DNA of 54,513 bases. Origin: Isosphaera sp. GTDB taxonomy: Bacteria; Planctomycetota; Planctomycetia; Gemmatales; Gemmataceae. A program made the translations under genes and the position numbers. Of the stretch, positions 36,702 to 45,912 are shown one piece after another. The stretch covers positions 1 through 54,513 of the forward strand of contig PNKH01000046.1 in the NCBI GenBank assembly GCA_013822345.1, written 5' to 3'. The notes beneath the pieces were generated by a model. The model made no database searches, was not told the origin of the DNA, and worked only from the letters and a program-made list of their open reading frames with translations. Each line of letters opens with the position of its first letter. Within the stretch, counting starts at the first letter, position 1.

Positions 36702-37685
36702 ATGCTCGACCTCCTCTTCCCGCCCGCCGACGCCCCCGCCGAGTTCACCCTCGTCCGCGCCAGCCGCCGGGCGATGGCGACCACCTTCGAGGTCGCCGTC
36801 CCGGCCGGCACCCACCCCGACCCGGTCGCCGCCGCCACCGCCGCCCTCGACCTGATCGACGACCTCGAAGACCAACTGACCGTCTACCGCGACCACTCCG
36901 AGGTGTCCCGGCTGAACGCCGCGGCGGCCGACGCCCCGGTGCCCGTGGAGCCGCAGCTGTACGAACTGCTCGCCCGCTGTGCCGGGTGGACGCGCGAGAC
37001 CGACGGGGCGTTCGACGTGGCGACCGGGGCGCTGATCCGGGCGTGGGGCTTCCTCCGCCGCGAGGGGCGGGTGCCGGCGGCGAAGACCCTATCCGCGGCG
37101 ATGAGCCGGACCGGGTTCCGCCACGTCGTCCTCGACCCGGACGGGCGGGCGGTGAAGTTCCGCGTCGCCGGGCTGGAGATCAACCTCGGGGCGGTCGGCA
37201 AGGGGTACGCCCTCGACCGCGCCGCCCGGCTGCTGCGGGACGGGTGGGGCGTGTCGTCCGCCCTGCTCCACGGCGGCGGGAGCAGCGCCTACGCGATCGG
37301 CCGGCCGCCCGGGGAGCCGCGCGGGTGGCCGGTCCGGCTCCGCCACCCGACCGACCCGGATGCCTCACTCGGCACGGTTTACCTCCGCGACCGGGGGCTG
37401 GGAACGTCCGCGGCCACGTTCCAGTTCTTCGAGTACAATGGGCGGAAACTCGGTCACCTGCTCGACCCGCGGACCGGGTGGCCGGCGGCCGGCACCGCCA
37501 GCGCCAGCGTCGCCGCCGGGACGGCGGCCGAGGCCGACGCGATGTCCACCGCGGCGTTCGTCCTGGGCCCGGCCGGGACCGAGACGCTGACCCGGCTGAA
37601 GCCCGCGCTGGCCGCGGTCGTGCTCGCCGACCCGCCCGCCCTGACCGCACTGAACCTCGACCCCGACTCGTACACCGCGCCATGA
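36702..37685 (+). CDS. apbE: FAD:protein FMN transferase (ApbE)
   Basis: 327 residues, no signal peptide or lipobox, unlike many exported ApbE proteins. Family motifs are SRRAMATTFEVAV, LEDQLTVYRDHSEVSRLN, EINLGAVGKGYALDRAARLL, KLGHLLDPRTGWPA, and AEADAMSTAAFVLG (metal/FAD-site Asp). Covalently attaches FMN to Ser/Thr of flavoprotein subunits. It overlaps the next gene (ATGA at 37682-37685), so the two products are coupled. No NqrC/RnfG-type target with the usual acceptor motif is seen in the window. Confidence 0.93.
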   Translation: MLDLLFPPADAPAEFTLVRASRRAMATTFEVAVPAGTHPDPVAAATAALDLIDDLEDQLTVYRDHSEVSRLNAAAADAPVPVEPQLYELLARCAGWTRETDGAFDVATGALIRAWGFLRREGRVPAAKTLSAAMSRTGFRHVVLDPDGRAVKFRVAGLEINLGAVGKGYALDRAARLLRDGWGVSSALLHGGGSSAYAIGRPPGEPRGWPVRLRHPTDPDASLGTVYLRDRGLGTSAATFQFFEYNGRKLGHLLDPRTGWPAAGTASASVAAGTAAEADAMSTAAFVLGPAGTETLTRLKPALAAVVLADPPALTALNLDPDSYTAP

Positions 37686-39031
37686 GCACCTCCCCGCTCC
37701 CGCTCGCCGTCCTGTACTCCGGCCTCGCCGGGACCGTGCTCGCCCTGATCGTCGCCACCGCCCAGCAGCGGTGGCAGCCGCGGGTGTTCTTCCTCCTCGC
37801 CCTCCGCCTGGCGATCGGCTGGCACTTCCTGTTCGAGGGGCTGCACAAGATCCACTCCCACCGGGTCGGCCCGACGGAGACGAGCAAGCCGTTCACGAGC
37901 GAGCCGTACATGCGGGTCGCCCCGGGGCCGATCGGCGGGCTGATGCGGCGGCAGTTCGAGGACCCCGAGGCGGTGATCGCGGCCAAGGTGAGGCGGCCGC
38001 AGGACCTCACCCCCGAGGGGTTCCGCGCGCTGCCGGCCGAGAAGCAGGTCGAGGGGTTCCGCGCGCTGCCGGCCGAGAAGCAGGCCGAGGCGTGCCCGCC
38101 GGCGGTCGCCGAGCAACTCGGCAAAATGGAGGAGGCGGCCCGGAAGGCGGTGAAAGCCGAGGCGGAGGCGGAGGCGAGGGCCGCGACCGCGGCCGAGGAG
38201 AAGGCGGTCAAGGAGGCGAACGAGGCGGAGGCGAAGGCGCTGAAGGACCCGAAGGCCGACCCGGCCAAGGTCAAGGCGGACGCCGACAAGGCCCGGGCGA
38301 AGGCGAAGGCCGACGCGGACAAGGCCCGGGCCGACGCCGCCAAGAAGGGGGAGTCGTTCGAGGCGGTCGGGCACGACCTGGTGACCGCGGCCCGGGCGAG
38401 CTACGCCCGGTGGGTGTACGGGGTGGACGCCCGGGACGCGAAGGTGAAGTTCATCGCCCAGGAGGTGCCGCTGACCGCCCCGCAGCGGCTCGCCCACCTG
38501 GACTGGCTGCGGGAGCAGCTCAAGGCGGCCGAGGGCCGGCAGTCGCCGGGGCTCGGCAACGGGTACGGGATCGACCAGAAGCGGGCGGCCGAGGTGCGGA
38601 TGGACCTGCTGACCGCCGAGTCCGACCTGGCCCGGGACGCGAACGCGTTCGTCGCCGAGCTGCGGACCGGCCTGAACGGCGGGAAGGCCCCCGAGGACGA
38701 GAAGCCGCCGCCGTCGGCCGGGCAGCGGATGGACCGCGTCACCATGTGGTTCCTGGTGGTCGTCGGGGCGTGCCTGTTGGCCGGGCTGTTCACCCCGGTG
38801 GCGTGCGTCCTGGGGGCCGGGTTCCTGGTGACGACGTACCTGCTCCACCCGCCGTTCCCGTGGTACCCGCTGCCGCCGAACACCGAGGGGAACCCGCTGT
38901 TCGTGAACAAGAACGTGATCGAGTGCCTCGCGCTCCTGGTGGTGGCGACGTTCCCGACCGGCCGGTGGATGGGCCTCGACGCCCTGCTCTGCCGCTGCGT
39001 CCGCGGCCGCCGCGAGGTGCCGGCGGCGTGA
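37682..39031 (+). CDS. DoxX-like membrane protein with long coiled-coil insertion
   Basis: 449 residues. N-terminal helices (LAVLYSGLAGTVLALIVA; FFLLALRLAIGWHFLFEGLHKI) carry the DoxX look; the last part returns to membrane helices (MWFLVVVGACLLAGLF; NVIECLALLVVATFPTGRWMG). Between them lies a soluble stretch of about 300 residues, including an Ala/Lys/Glu coiled coil (about 148-225). A 36-bp DNA repeat duplicates the 12-residue unit EGFRALPAEKQV/A. Translationally coupled to apbE and followed by a Gfo/Idh gene. DoxX proteins are often redox-linked membrane subunits; here the role is unknown. Confidence 0.78.
   Translation: MSTSPLPLAVLYSGLAGTVLALIVATAQQRWQPRVFFLLALRLAIGWHFLFEGLHKIHSHRVGPTETSKPFTSEPYMRVAPGPIGGLMRRQFEDPEAVIAAKVRRPQDLTPEGFRALPAEKQVEGFRALPAEKQAEACPPAVAEQLGKMEEAARKAVKAEAEAEARAATAAEEKAVKEANEAEAKALKDPKADPAKVKADADKARAKAKADADKARADAAKKGESFEAVGHDLVTAARASYARWVYGVDARDAKVKFIAQEVPLTAPQRLAHLDWLREQLKAAEGRQSPGLGNGYGIDQKRAAEVRMDLLTAESDLARDANAFVAELRTGLNGGKAPEDEKPPPSAGQRMDRVTMWFLVVVGACLLAGLFTPVACVLGAGFLVTTYLLHPPFPWYPLPPNTEGNPLFVNKNVIECLALLVVATFPTGRWMGLDALLCRCVRGRREVPAA
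38015..38086 (+). repeat. in-frame 36-bp tandem duplication
   Basis: Units 38015-38050 and 38051-38086 differ at one base. Each encodes 12 residues (EGFRALPAEKQ plus Val or Ala). Confidence 0.95.
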
Positions 39032-39034
39032 CCG

Positions 39035-39154
39035 GGCGAACGGCCACGCGTGAGCGGGCCGAGGAACGTACCCGGCGCGGTCGGCGACACGGTCCGGTCC
39101 GCCGCGTCCGGAGATGGGCCGGTTCCTCGGCCCGCTCACGCGTGGCCGTTCGCC
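39035..39154. repeat. palindrome, GGCGAACGGCC...GAGCGGGCCGAGG family, copy 1
   Basis: Perfect 33-bp arms 39035-39067 and 39122-39154, 54-base loop. Shares its arms, bar one or two bases, with 52522-52589. Confidence 0.92.
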
Positions 39155-39228
39155 GAGACCGGTTTTCCCGCTTCCAACATCCCGCCCGACCCCGCACAAT
39201 ACACCCATCCTCCCGGAGTGGACCCCTC

Positions 39229-40992
39229 ATGGCTCTCGACCTCACGCCCGAGCAGAAGGCGACCGGCAAGGCGAACTTCGACCAGGCCGCCGGCGACCTC
39301 GCCCGGGGCGGGAAGATGAAGGACACGATGGCCGTCGGCGGGGACCCGACCCGCCGCGACCTGCTGAAGGTCGGGCTGGCGGCCGGGGCGGTCGTCCCGG
39401 TGTCGGCGGCGGTGTACTTCGGGTACGAGTCGTGGAAGGGGAACAAGGCGGTCAAGACGGCGTTCATCGGGACCGGGGACGAGGGCGGGGTGCTGGTCGG
39501 GGAGCACAATCCGGAGTTCAACGAGGTGGTCGCCGTCTGTGACATCCGGCCGACCAACCTGGACCGGATCTTCAAGGGCGAGCCGAACGGCCCGCGGAAG
39601 GGGCTGGACAAGATCTACGGGGCGGACGCGGAGAAGAAGATCGCCCGGTACGACAGCGTCGAGAAGCTCTTGGCCGACAAGGACAAGCTCGGGCTGGAGG
39701 CGGTGGTGATCGCCACCCCGCTGAACACCCACGACCCGATCACCAGGCTGTGCCTGGACGCCGGGCTGCACGTCCTGTGCGAGAAGCTGATGGCCCGGAC
39801 CATCGGCCGGTGCAAGGACATGATCCGGCACGCCCAGGACAAGGGCCTGCTGCTGTCGATCGGCCACCAGCGGCACTACAGCACCCTGTACGCCCAGGCG
39901 ATGGAGGTGCTGAACACCGGGGTGCTCGGCGACATCAAGCACATCCGGGCGCTGTGGCACCGGAACAACTCGTGGCTGTACTCCGCGTCCGAGGCGGAGA
40001 AGGCGAAGTACGCCCTGGAGTACGGCCTGCCGTACTACATCGACGGGTGGTGGAAGCCGGTCCCGAAAGAGGACGCGAAGGCGCTGCCGCCGGAGCGGCT
40101 GAAGGAGCTGGCGTTCGGCAACCCGGCCGTGTACGGGTTCAGGGACGTCGGCGAGCTGGTCCGGTGGCGGATCTCGAACACGGCCGGCGGCGGGCTGATG
40201 GCCGAACTGGGCAGCCACCAACTCGACGCGTCGTCGATCATCCTGGGGCACGTCCACCCGCTGGCGGTGTCGGGGGTCGGCGGGAAGTTCTTCTACGGCA
40301 CTGACCCGGACGGGAAGAACCGGAACGACCGGGAGAGCGACGATGGGGTGTTCGTGACCTACGAGTTCCCCGGGCCGACGCACCCGAAGGCCGGCAAGGG
40401 CGGGAAGAACGCGGACGACGTCGTGGTGGTGACGTACACCTCGATGAACACGAACGAGTTCGAGAGCTACGGCGAGTGGGTGATGGGGAGCAAGGGGACG
40501 ATGTTCCTGGAGAAGGAAGCGAACGTCTACCTGTTCCGGGAGAAGGACAAGACGAAGAAGGGGGACGCGGCGGCCGGCGGGCGGGACACCAAGGTGACGG
40601 TCGGCGGGGCGGGCGGCGGGAAGCCGGCGCTGGAGGCGACGAGCACCTGGGGCGGGGGCGGCGGGGCGGCCATCTCGAAGGCCGCGGGCTCCCCGGAGTG
40701 GGACACCGCGGTCCGCGGGTACCGGACGGAGATGGAGCACTTCGCGTACTGCGTCCGGCGGTGGCAGGAGCAGGGCGGGAAGGTGAGCTACGAGAAGGAC
40801 GAGAAGGGGAAGCTGAAGTACGCCGACATCCTGCCGCGGTGCCACGGGGAGGTGGCGATGGCGGACGCGATCGTCGCCCTGACCGCGAACATGGCGATGG
40901 CGAAGCGGGAGCGGATCGTGTTCGAGGACGCCTGGTTCGACCCGAAGTCGGACGAGGTGCCGGAGACGAAGCACGCGAGGAAGCAGGCGTGA
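39229..40992 (+). CDS. Gfo/Idh/MocA-family oxidoreductase, Tat exported
   Basis: 587 residues. A twin-arginine signal (TRRDLLKVGLAAGAVVPVSA, about residues 41-60) follows an unusually long 40-residue N-region; this layout is common in planctomycetes. NAD(P)-binding Rossmann: VKTAFIGTGDEGGVLVGEHN, VVIATPLNTHDP, and the conserved CEKLMARTIG (the Lys of the EKP motif). The C-terminal Gfo/Idh domain contains GGGLMAELGSHQLDASSIIL with the usual His. Likely periplasmic sugar oxidation or epimerisation. ATG at 39229 with GGAG upstream. Confidence 0.92.
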   Translation: MALDLTPEQKATGKANFDQAAGDLARGGKMKDTMAVGGDPTRRDLLKVGLAAGAVVPVSAAVYFGYESWKGNKAVKTAFIGTGDEGGVLVGEHNPEFNEVVAVCDIRPTNLDRIFKGEPNGPRKGLDKIYGADAEKKIARYDSVEKLLADKDKLGLEAVVIATPLNTHDPITRLCLDAGLHVLCEKLMARTIGRCKDMIRHAQDKGLLLSIGHQRHYSTLYAQAMEVLNTGVLGDIKHIRALWHRNNSWLYSASEAEKAKYALEYGLPYYIDGWWKPVPKEDAKALPPERLKELAFGNPAVYGFRDVGELVRWRISNTAGGGLMAELGSHQLDASSIILGHVHPLAVSGVGGKFFYGTDPDGKNRNDRESDDGVFVTYEFPGPTHPKAGKGGKNADDVVVVTYTSMNTNEFESYGEWVMGSKGTMFLEKEANVYLFREKDKTKKGDAAAGGRDTKVTVGGAGGGKPALEATSTWGGGGGAAISKAAGSPEWDTAVRGYRTEMEHFAYCVRRWQEQGGKVSYEKDEKGKLKYADILPRCHGEVAMADAIVALTANMAMAKRERIVFEDAWFDPKSDEVPETKHARKQA

Positions 40993-41005
40993 CGGATGAC
41001 GGGCC

Positions 41006-41065
41006 GGCCGGGGTCAACCCGGCCGCTCGCCCCGGACACGGCGAGCGGCCGGGTTGACCCCGGCC
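41006..41065. repeat. palindrome between convergent genes, 26-bp perfect arms
   Basis: Arms 41006-41031 and 41040-41065 (word GGGGTCAACCCGGCCGCTCG), 8-base loop. Suitable as a bidirectional terminator, but lacks a T run. Confidence 0.92.
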
Positions 41066-41073
41066 GTCTTCGT

Positions 41074-42213
41074 TCACTTCTTCTCGCCCGGCAGTTCCGC
41101 GATCCGGATGTTGCGGAACAGCAGGTCCGTGGTCGGGTCGTGGCCCTGGATCGAGATCGGCCCCTTCGCGGCACGGTACCCCTGCCGCGGGTTCTCGTTC
41201 TCCTTCCGGTCGTCCGTCCAGTCCACCGTCTGGTACCCGTTCACCCACGTCGCGATGTGCCGGCCGTCGGCGACCACCGTCATCGTGAACCACTCGTTGT
41301 CGTCGCTCACCACCTTCCGGGCCGGGACGCGACGGTAGATCGCCCCGGTGCCGAAGTCCTTCGGCTTGGTGCGGTCCTTGTCGAGGAACGCGTTCTGGAC
41401 CTGCGCCTCGTACCCGTTCTGGTACTGGCCGGGGATGCAGCGGAAGAACACGCCGCTGTTGAGGCCGTCGCCGAGCGTCTTGCACTCGAACTGCAGGACG
41501 AAGTTGGCGAACTCCGCCTCGCTGACGAGGTCGCCGGGGCCGTTCTTGACCGACAGCTCGCCCGCCTTGGTCACCTCGAACTTCGACGCCACCCGCTTCG
41601 GGTCGGCCTGGTTCACCTTCCACCCGTCGAGGTTCTTCCCGGCGAAGAGGGGTTTCGCTTCGAGGGGACGGAGCTTGAGGTTGCGGAGTTCGATGCGGCC
41701 GTCCTCGCCGTCGGGAAGCTTGAACCCCACGGTCGCGACGATGTCCTGTCCGAAGGCCGGGCCGGAGAGCCCCGACTTCCCGGGTTCTCCCGCGGCGACG
41801 AGCGTCTCGCGAGGGGTCAGGCGGACGATCAGCCTGCGCCACTCGTCCTTCTCGCTCGGGAGCAGACCGTCCCCCGCCCCGAGGCCCACGCCGGGCGATT
41901 CGAGAGTGACATCGAGGCTGCTGCCTTTCGTCGCCGTACGGTACTCCCCGGTCAATTCCGCGTACCGGAACCGGGTCGTGAACTGAACCCCGACCCCCTT
42001 CCCGGCGATTACGAGGGCGCCGTCCTTGGCGGCGAGTTCGGCCTTCTTCCCCTCCTTGGCCTCCTTCCACCCGAACGTGGTCTCGCCGTCGAACAGCAGG
42101 ACCCACCCGTCGGCGATCTCCTTCGGGGTGAGCGTGTTCGGCTTCGGCTTGTCGTCGGCCAGCGCCGGGAGGGCGAGCGCCAGCAGGGCGCACGCGGCGA
42201 GCAGTCGGGGCAT
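41074..42213 (-). CDS. exported DUF1080 protein (two lectin-like domains)
   Basis: 379 residues with signal peptide LLAACALLALALPALA. Two DUF1080 (3-keto-disaccharide hydrolase/concanavalin-like) modules: the first from GWVLLFDGETTFGWKEA, partly degenerate; the second from PLFAGKNLDGWKVNQ through FVLQFECKTLGDGLNSGVFFRC, YEAQVQNAFLD, WFTMTVVADGRHIATWVNG and LLFRNIRIAELP, well conserved. Probably periplasmic carbohydrate binding or 3-keto-glycoside cleavage, which would pair logically with the convergent Gfo/Idh oxidoreductase. ATG at 42213. Confidence 0.9.
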   Translation of the reverse strand: MPRLLAACALLALALPALADDKPKPNTLTPKEIADGWVLLFDGETTFGWKEAKEGKKAELAAKDGALVIAGKGVGVQFTTRFRYAELTGEYRTATKGSSLDVTLESPGVGLGAGDGLLPSEKDEWRRLIVRLTPRETLVAAGEPGKSGLSGPAFGQDIVATVGFKLPDGEDGRIELRNLKLRPLEAKPLFAGKNLDGWKVNQADPKRVASKFEVTKAGELSVKNGPGDLVSEAEFANFVLQFECKTLGDGLNSGVFFRCIPGQYQNGYEAQVQNAFLDKDRTKPKDFGTGAIYRRVPARKVVSDDNEWFTMTVVADGRHIATWVNGYQTVDWTDDRKENENPRQGYRAAKGPISIQGHDPTTDLLFRNIRIAELPGEKK

Positions 42214-42238
42214 GGGGCACCTCGGGTATGGGATACGG

Positions 42239-42298
42239 GTCCGAGCCCGAGCGCCAGCGAGGGACGGCGTCAACCCTCGCTGGCGCTCGGGCTCGGAC
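42239..42298. repeat. palindrome, 25-bp perfect arms
   Basis: Arms 42239-42263 and 42274-42298 (word CCGAGCCCGAGCGCCAGCGA), 10-base loop, in the gap between the SDR and DUF1080 genes. Confidence 0.92.
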
Positions 42299-42308
42299 GG
42301 ACTCGCCG

Positions 42309-43154
42309 TCACGTCGTACCGGCCACCGCGTGCGGCAGGCCGTCGCGGTACGTCGGGAAGCGCGGCGCCCACCCGAGCGCCGCCCTCGCCTTCGCGTTCC
42401 GGACGCGGCGGTTCGCCGTCCCCGGTTCCGGGCGGTGGTCGAACGTCGCCGGCGGCGCGCCCAGCAACTCCGCGAGCCGCGCGTAGAACCCCCGCCGCGG
42501 CGCCGGCTCGTCGTCCGCGATGTTGTACGTCCCCCCGGCCGCCCCGCGGGCCTCCGCCGCCAACACCGCGTCGGCCCCGTCGTCGATGTGAACCAGGTTC
42601 AGCCACTTGTCCGCGTCGCCGACGTGCGGCTCGCCGCTCAACAGCGGCTGCCTGCGGATGAGTCGGCCCGGGCCGTAGTGGCCGGCGAAGCGGAGGATGA
42701 TCGCGTCCGGCCGCTTCTCGCGCAGCAGCCGCTCAGCCTCCAGCACGACCCGGCCCGACTCTTCGACCGGTTCCGTCGCGGACTCCTCGTCCACCCACCC
42801 GCCGTCGGTCTGGCCGTAGACGCTCGTGCTCGACACGTAGACGAACCGGTCGCACCCCGGCAGCGTATCCAGGACATGCCCGAGGCCGCCGACGTACACC
42901 TCCCGCATCCCCTTCCCTGCCGACCGGTCCAGGCCGACCGCGTACAGCACGGTGGACGCCGCCGGCAGCCCCCGCAGGCTGTCCGGGTCGAGCACGTCGC
43001 CGACGACCGGCTCGATGCCCAACGCCAACAGCGCGTCCGCGTTCCGCCGGGTGAGGGCGGCGACGCGGCGGCCGGCGGCGACCCACCGGGCGGCGACCCG
43101 CCGGCCGAGGTAGCCGCAGCCGACGATCAGGGCGGGGGCGTCGAGGGGTGACAT
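42309..43154 (-). CDS. atypical SDR NAD-dependent epimerase-like protein
   Basis: 281 residues. Rossmann start ALIVGCGYLGRRVAARWV, RFVYVSSTSVYGQTDG with the SDR Ser and Tyr, but the Lys four residues after the Tyr is absent, as in atypical SDRs of the YeeZ type. WLNLVHIDDGADAVLAA is typical of extended/atypical epimerases. Cytoplasmic. Upstream of the DUF1080 gene in the same direction; divergent from the large membrane protein gene. Substrate unknown. Confidence 0.85.
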   Translation of the reverse strand: MSPLDAPALIVGCGYLGRRVAARWVAAGRRVAALTRRNADALLALGIEPVVGDVLDPDSLRGLPAASTVLYAVGLDRSAGKGMREVYVGGLGHVLDTLPGCDRFVYVSSTSVYGQTDGGWVDEESATEPVEESGRVVLEAERLLREKRPDAIILRFAGHYGPGRLIRRQPLLSGEPHVGDADKWLNLVHIDDGADAVLAAEARGAAGGTYNIADDEPAPRRGFYARLAELLGAPPATFDHRPEPGTANRRVRNAKARAALGWAPRFPTYRDGLPHAVAGTT

Positions 43155-43262
43155 CGGGGCGGCGTGGCCCTAAGTAGTGGGGTGATGGCGCGGGCGGCCC
43201 GCGGCCCCCCAGAGATGGTATCCGGTCCCGGGCCGCCGTCGCACCGCGAGTGACCCCCGCCC

Positions 43263-45776
43263 ATGTCCGACCCCGCCCCGGTGCCGGCCGACGCCGACCC
43301 GCCGCCCCGGCGGCGCGACCGGCTCGCCTGGTACGCGGGCACCGCGCTGCTCAGCTGCGCCCTCGTCGCCGCCGGCCTCCGCCTCGACCGGGCCGACCTC
43401 AAGGCCCCGTTCTACTACGACCTCGACGCCTTACTGATGATCCCGTTCGTCAAGGCGACGGTCGAGCGCGGGTTCGGCGGGCACTGGCGGAACGAGCAGA
43501 TGGGCGCCCCCGGCGTCCTCGAGCTGCACGACTTCCCGGTCATCGACCACCTCCACTTCCTCGCCATCTGGCTCCTCGGCCACGTCGTGTCCAACCTGCT
43601 CGTCCTGTACAACCTGTACTTCCTCCTCACCTTCCCGCTCACCGTCCTCACGACGATGGTCGTCTGCCGCCGGCTCGGGCTGTCGCTCCCGGCGGCGGCG
43701 ACCGGCGGGCTCCTGTACGCGTTCCTCCCGTTCCACTACCAGCGGTGGGAGAACCACTACTTCCTCGCCGCGTACTGGATGGTCCCGCTGTCGCTCCTGC
43801 CGGCGTTCGCGATCCTGCGCGGCGAACTGCCGTTCTTCCACAAGGAGCCCGACGGCACCTTCCGCCGGCAGCTCAAGACCTGGCGGACGCTCGGGCTGGT
43901 CGTGCTCGCCGCGGCGGTGGCGTCGGCCGGGGCGTACTACGCGTTCTTCGCCTGCGCCCTGACGGCGTTCGCCGGGGTGTACGCGGCGGTCGCGCTGCGG
44001 GAGTGGCGGGCGGCGGCGGCCGCCGGCGGGGTGGTCGCGCTCGTGATGGGGTTCGGGGTCGCCAACCACGTCCCGACGTACCTGTACCAGGCCGAGCGCG
44101 GGGTGAACCCGATCACCCAGCGGTACCCAGAGGAGGCCGACCACTACGGGCTGAAGATCACCCACCTCGTCTTGCCGATCGAGGACCACAACCTGCCGGC
44201 GTTCAACCGGCTAAAGTGGCTGTACAACGCGGCCCAGCGGCCGGCCGAGACGGAGAACCGGTCGGCGTCGCTCGGGCTGGTCGGGGCGGCCGGGCTGCTC
44301 GGGCTGGTGGCCGTCGCCGTCCTGCCGGTCGGCCGGGGGTGGCCGTGGGGGCCGCTCGCCGGGCTGGCCGTGTTCGCCGTCCTCTTGGCGACGGTCGGCG
44401 GGCTCGGGTCGGTGTTCAACCTGCTCGTCACCCCGCAGGTCCGGGCGTACAACCGGGCCAGCGTGTTCGTCGGGTTCTTCGGCATCCTGGCCGCGGTCTG
44501 GGCGCTCGACCGGGTGTGGGCGACGCACCGGGCCGGCCTCCCGGCCCGGTACGCGGCCGGGTTCGGGGTCGGGCTGCTGGCGGTCTTCACCCTCGGGGTC
44601 CTGCTCCTGGACGTGGGCGGGAAGGTGGTGTGGCTGGCGGTGCTGGCGGTCGCGTGGGCGGCCCTGCTCGGAGTGCCGGCGTGGGCCCGGTGGCGGCACC
44701 CCGAGCGGTTCCGCCGGTGGGTCGGGCGGGCCGACGCCCGCCGGCTCCCGCCGTGGGCCCGGTACCCGGCGTGGGCGGCGGTGGCCGCGGTCGGGTTCCT
44801 CGACCAGACGCCGCGCACCTGGTTCGGGCCGGGGATCGTCGCGGCGATCGACGAGCACGCCGAGCGGTTCCGGGCGGATGCTCGGTTCTTCAGCCTGATC
44901 GAGCAGCGGATGCCGCCGGGGTCGAAGGTGTTCTGCCTGCCGTACGCCGGGTTCCCGGAGGTGCCGGAGGTGTACCGGATGCGGGCGTACGAGCACGCCC
45001 GGGGGTACTTCCACACCGCCGGGCTGGTGTGGAGCTACGGGGCGATGAAGGAGCGGGAGGCGGACGCGTGGCAGCGGGAGGTGGCGGCCGAGCCGCCGGA
45101 CGAGATGCTCCGGCGGGTGACCGCGGCCGGGTTCGACGGGCTGCTGATCGACAAGCGCGGGTGCCCGCCGGCGAACCCGGCGAGCAAGGCGGACGTGTGG
45201 CTGGCGGCGGCGGACGAGCAGTTCGCCCGGTTCGCCGGCCGCCCGGCCGCCCGGCTCCCGCGGGAGACGCACGAGGACGGGCAGCAGTTCTTCCTGGACC
45301 TGCGGCCGTACCGGGACGCGTGGCGGGGGGTGGACCCGGGGTACCACGAGGCGGCGGCCCGGCGGGAGCGGGAGTACGTGGCCGCCACCTGGCTGGGGAA
45401 GTTCATCAACCCGGCGGCCGACCCGACCGAGCCGACCCGGATCCGGTACGGCCCGCCGGACGGGTCGCTGCACCTGACCAACCCGACCGACCGGACCCGC
45501 GTGTTCAAGCTGGAGCTGACGTTCGGGGTGGACCAGCCGGGGGCGTTCCGGTTCGCCCTGTCCGGGCTGGTGGCCGACGAGTTCGACGCGGAGAAGGGGG
45601 CGGGGGACTGGGACCCGAAGCAGTTCGGGGTGCCGAGGGCGTACCTGGTGGAGGTGCCGCCGGGCCGGCACCGGATCCGGATCCGCTGCACCCCGCCCCC
45701 GGACTTCGTCCCGAGCGACGTCCGGAAGCTGTGCTACTACGTGCTGAACTTCCGCCACACCGAGTTGGCCCGGTGA
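43263..45776 (+). CDS. large membrane protein, glycosyltransferase-C-like
   Basis: 837 residues: short cytoplasmic N-tail, about 11-12 membrane segments to residue 540, then a soluble C-terminal half of about 300 residues ending with a jelly-roll-like stretch (TNPTDRTRVFKLELTFGV). The first loop has FYYDLDALLMIPFVK with an acidic motif where GT-C enzymes place their catalytic Asp. Similar in plan to YfhO-like or PMT-like proteins moving sugars from lipid carriers. ATG at 43263. Related in style to the proteins at 47345 and 49072. Confidence 0.75.
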   Translation: MSDPAPVPADADPPPRRRDRLAWYAGTALLSCALVAAGLRLDRADLKAPFYYDLDALLMIPFVKATVERGFGGHWRNEQMGAPGVLELHDFPVIDHLHFLAIWLLGHVVSNLLVLYNLYFLLTFPLTVLTTMVVCRRLGLSLPAAATGGLLYAFLPFHYQRWENHYFLAAYWMVPLSLLPAFAILRGELPFFHKEPDGTFRRQLKTWRTLGLVVLAAAVASAGAYYAFFACALTAFAGVYAAVALREWRAAAAAGGVVALVMGFGVANHVPTYLYQAERGVNPITQRYPEEADHYGLKITHLVLPIEDHNLPAFNRLKWLYNAAQRPAETENRSASLGLVGAAGLLGLVAVAVLPVGRGWPWGPLAGLAVFAVLLATVGGLGSVFNLLVTPQVRAYNRASVFVGFFGILAAVWALDRVWATHRAGLPARYAAGFGVGLLAVFTLGVLLLDVGGKVVWLAVLAVAWAALLGVPAWARWRHPERFRRWVGRADARRLPPWARYPAWAAVAAVGFLDQTPRTWFGPGIVAAIDEHAERFRADARFFSLIEQRMPPGSKVFCLPYAGFPEVPEVYRMRAYEHARGYFHTAGLVWSYGAMKEREADAWQREVAAEPPDEMLRRVTAAGFDGLLIDKRGCPPANPASKADVWLAAADEQFARFAGRPAARLPRETHEDGQQFFLDLRPYRDAWRGVDPGYHEAAARREREYVAATWLGKFINPAADPTEPTRIRYGPPDGSLHLTNPTDRTRVFKLELTFGVDQPGAFRFALSGLVADEFDAEKGAGDWDPKQFGVPRAYLVEVPPGRHRIRIRCTPPPDFVPSDVRKLCYYVLNFRHTELAR

Positions 45777-45783
45777 GACGGCG

Positions 45784-45830
45784 GTCGCCGCTCGCGGCGT
45801 TGCGCCGCCCGCAACGCCGCAAGCGGCGAC
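45784..45830. repeat. palindrome, 21-bp arms, one mismatch
   Basis: Arms 45784-45804 and 45810-45830 (word GCGGCGTTGCG), 5-base loop, just after the stop of the preceding gene: a plausible terminator. Confidence 0.85.
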
Positions 45831-45855
45831 ACAGCCCCGCAACCCGCCCGGCGCT

Positions 45856-45861
45856 TATAAT
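45856..45861 (+). promoter_or_regulatory. perfect TATAAT -10 element upstream of gdhA
   Basis: TATAAT is rare in DNA this GC-rich. It lies 52 bases before the gdhA ATG. No recognisable -35 at 16-18 bases upstream (Cys/Gly-type words only, e.g. AGCCCC), so activator dependence is possible. Confidence 0.4.
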
Positions 45862-45912
45862 TCCACCTCCCGTCCCTCCCCGACGGGCCCCTCCCCACCA
45901 GGTGCCGCACCG

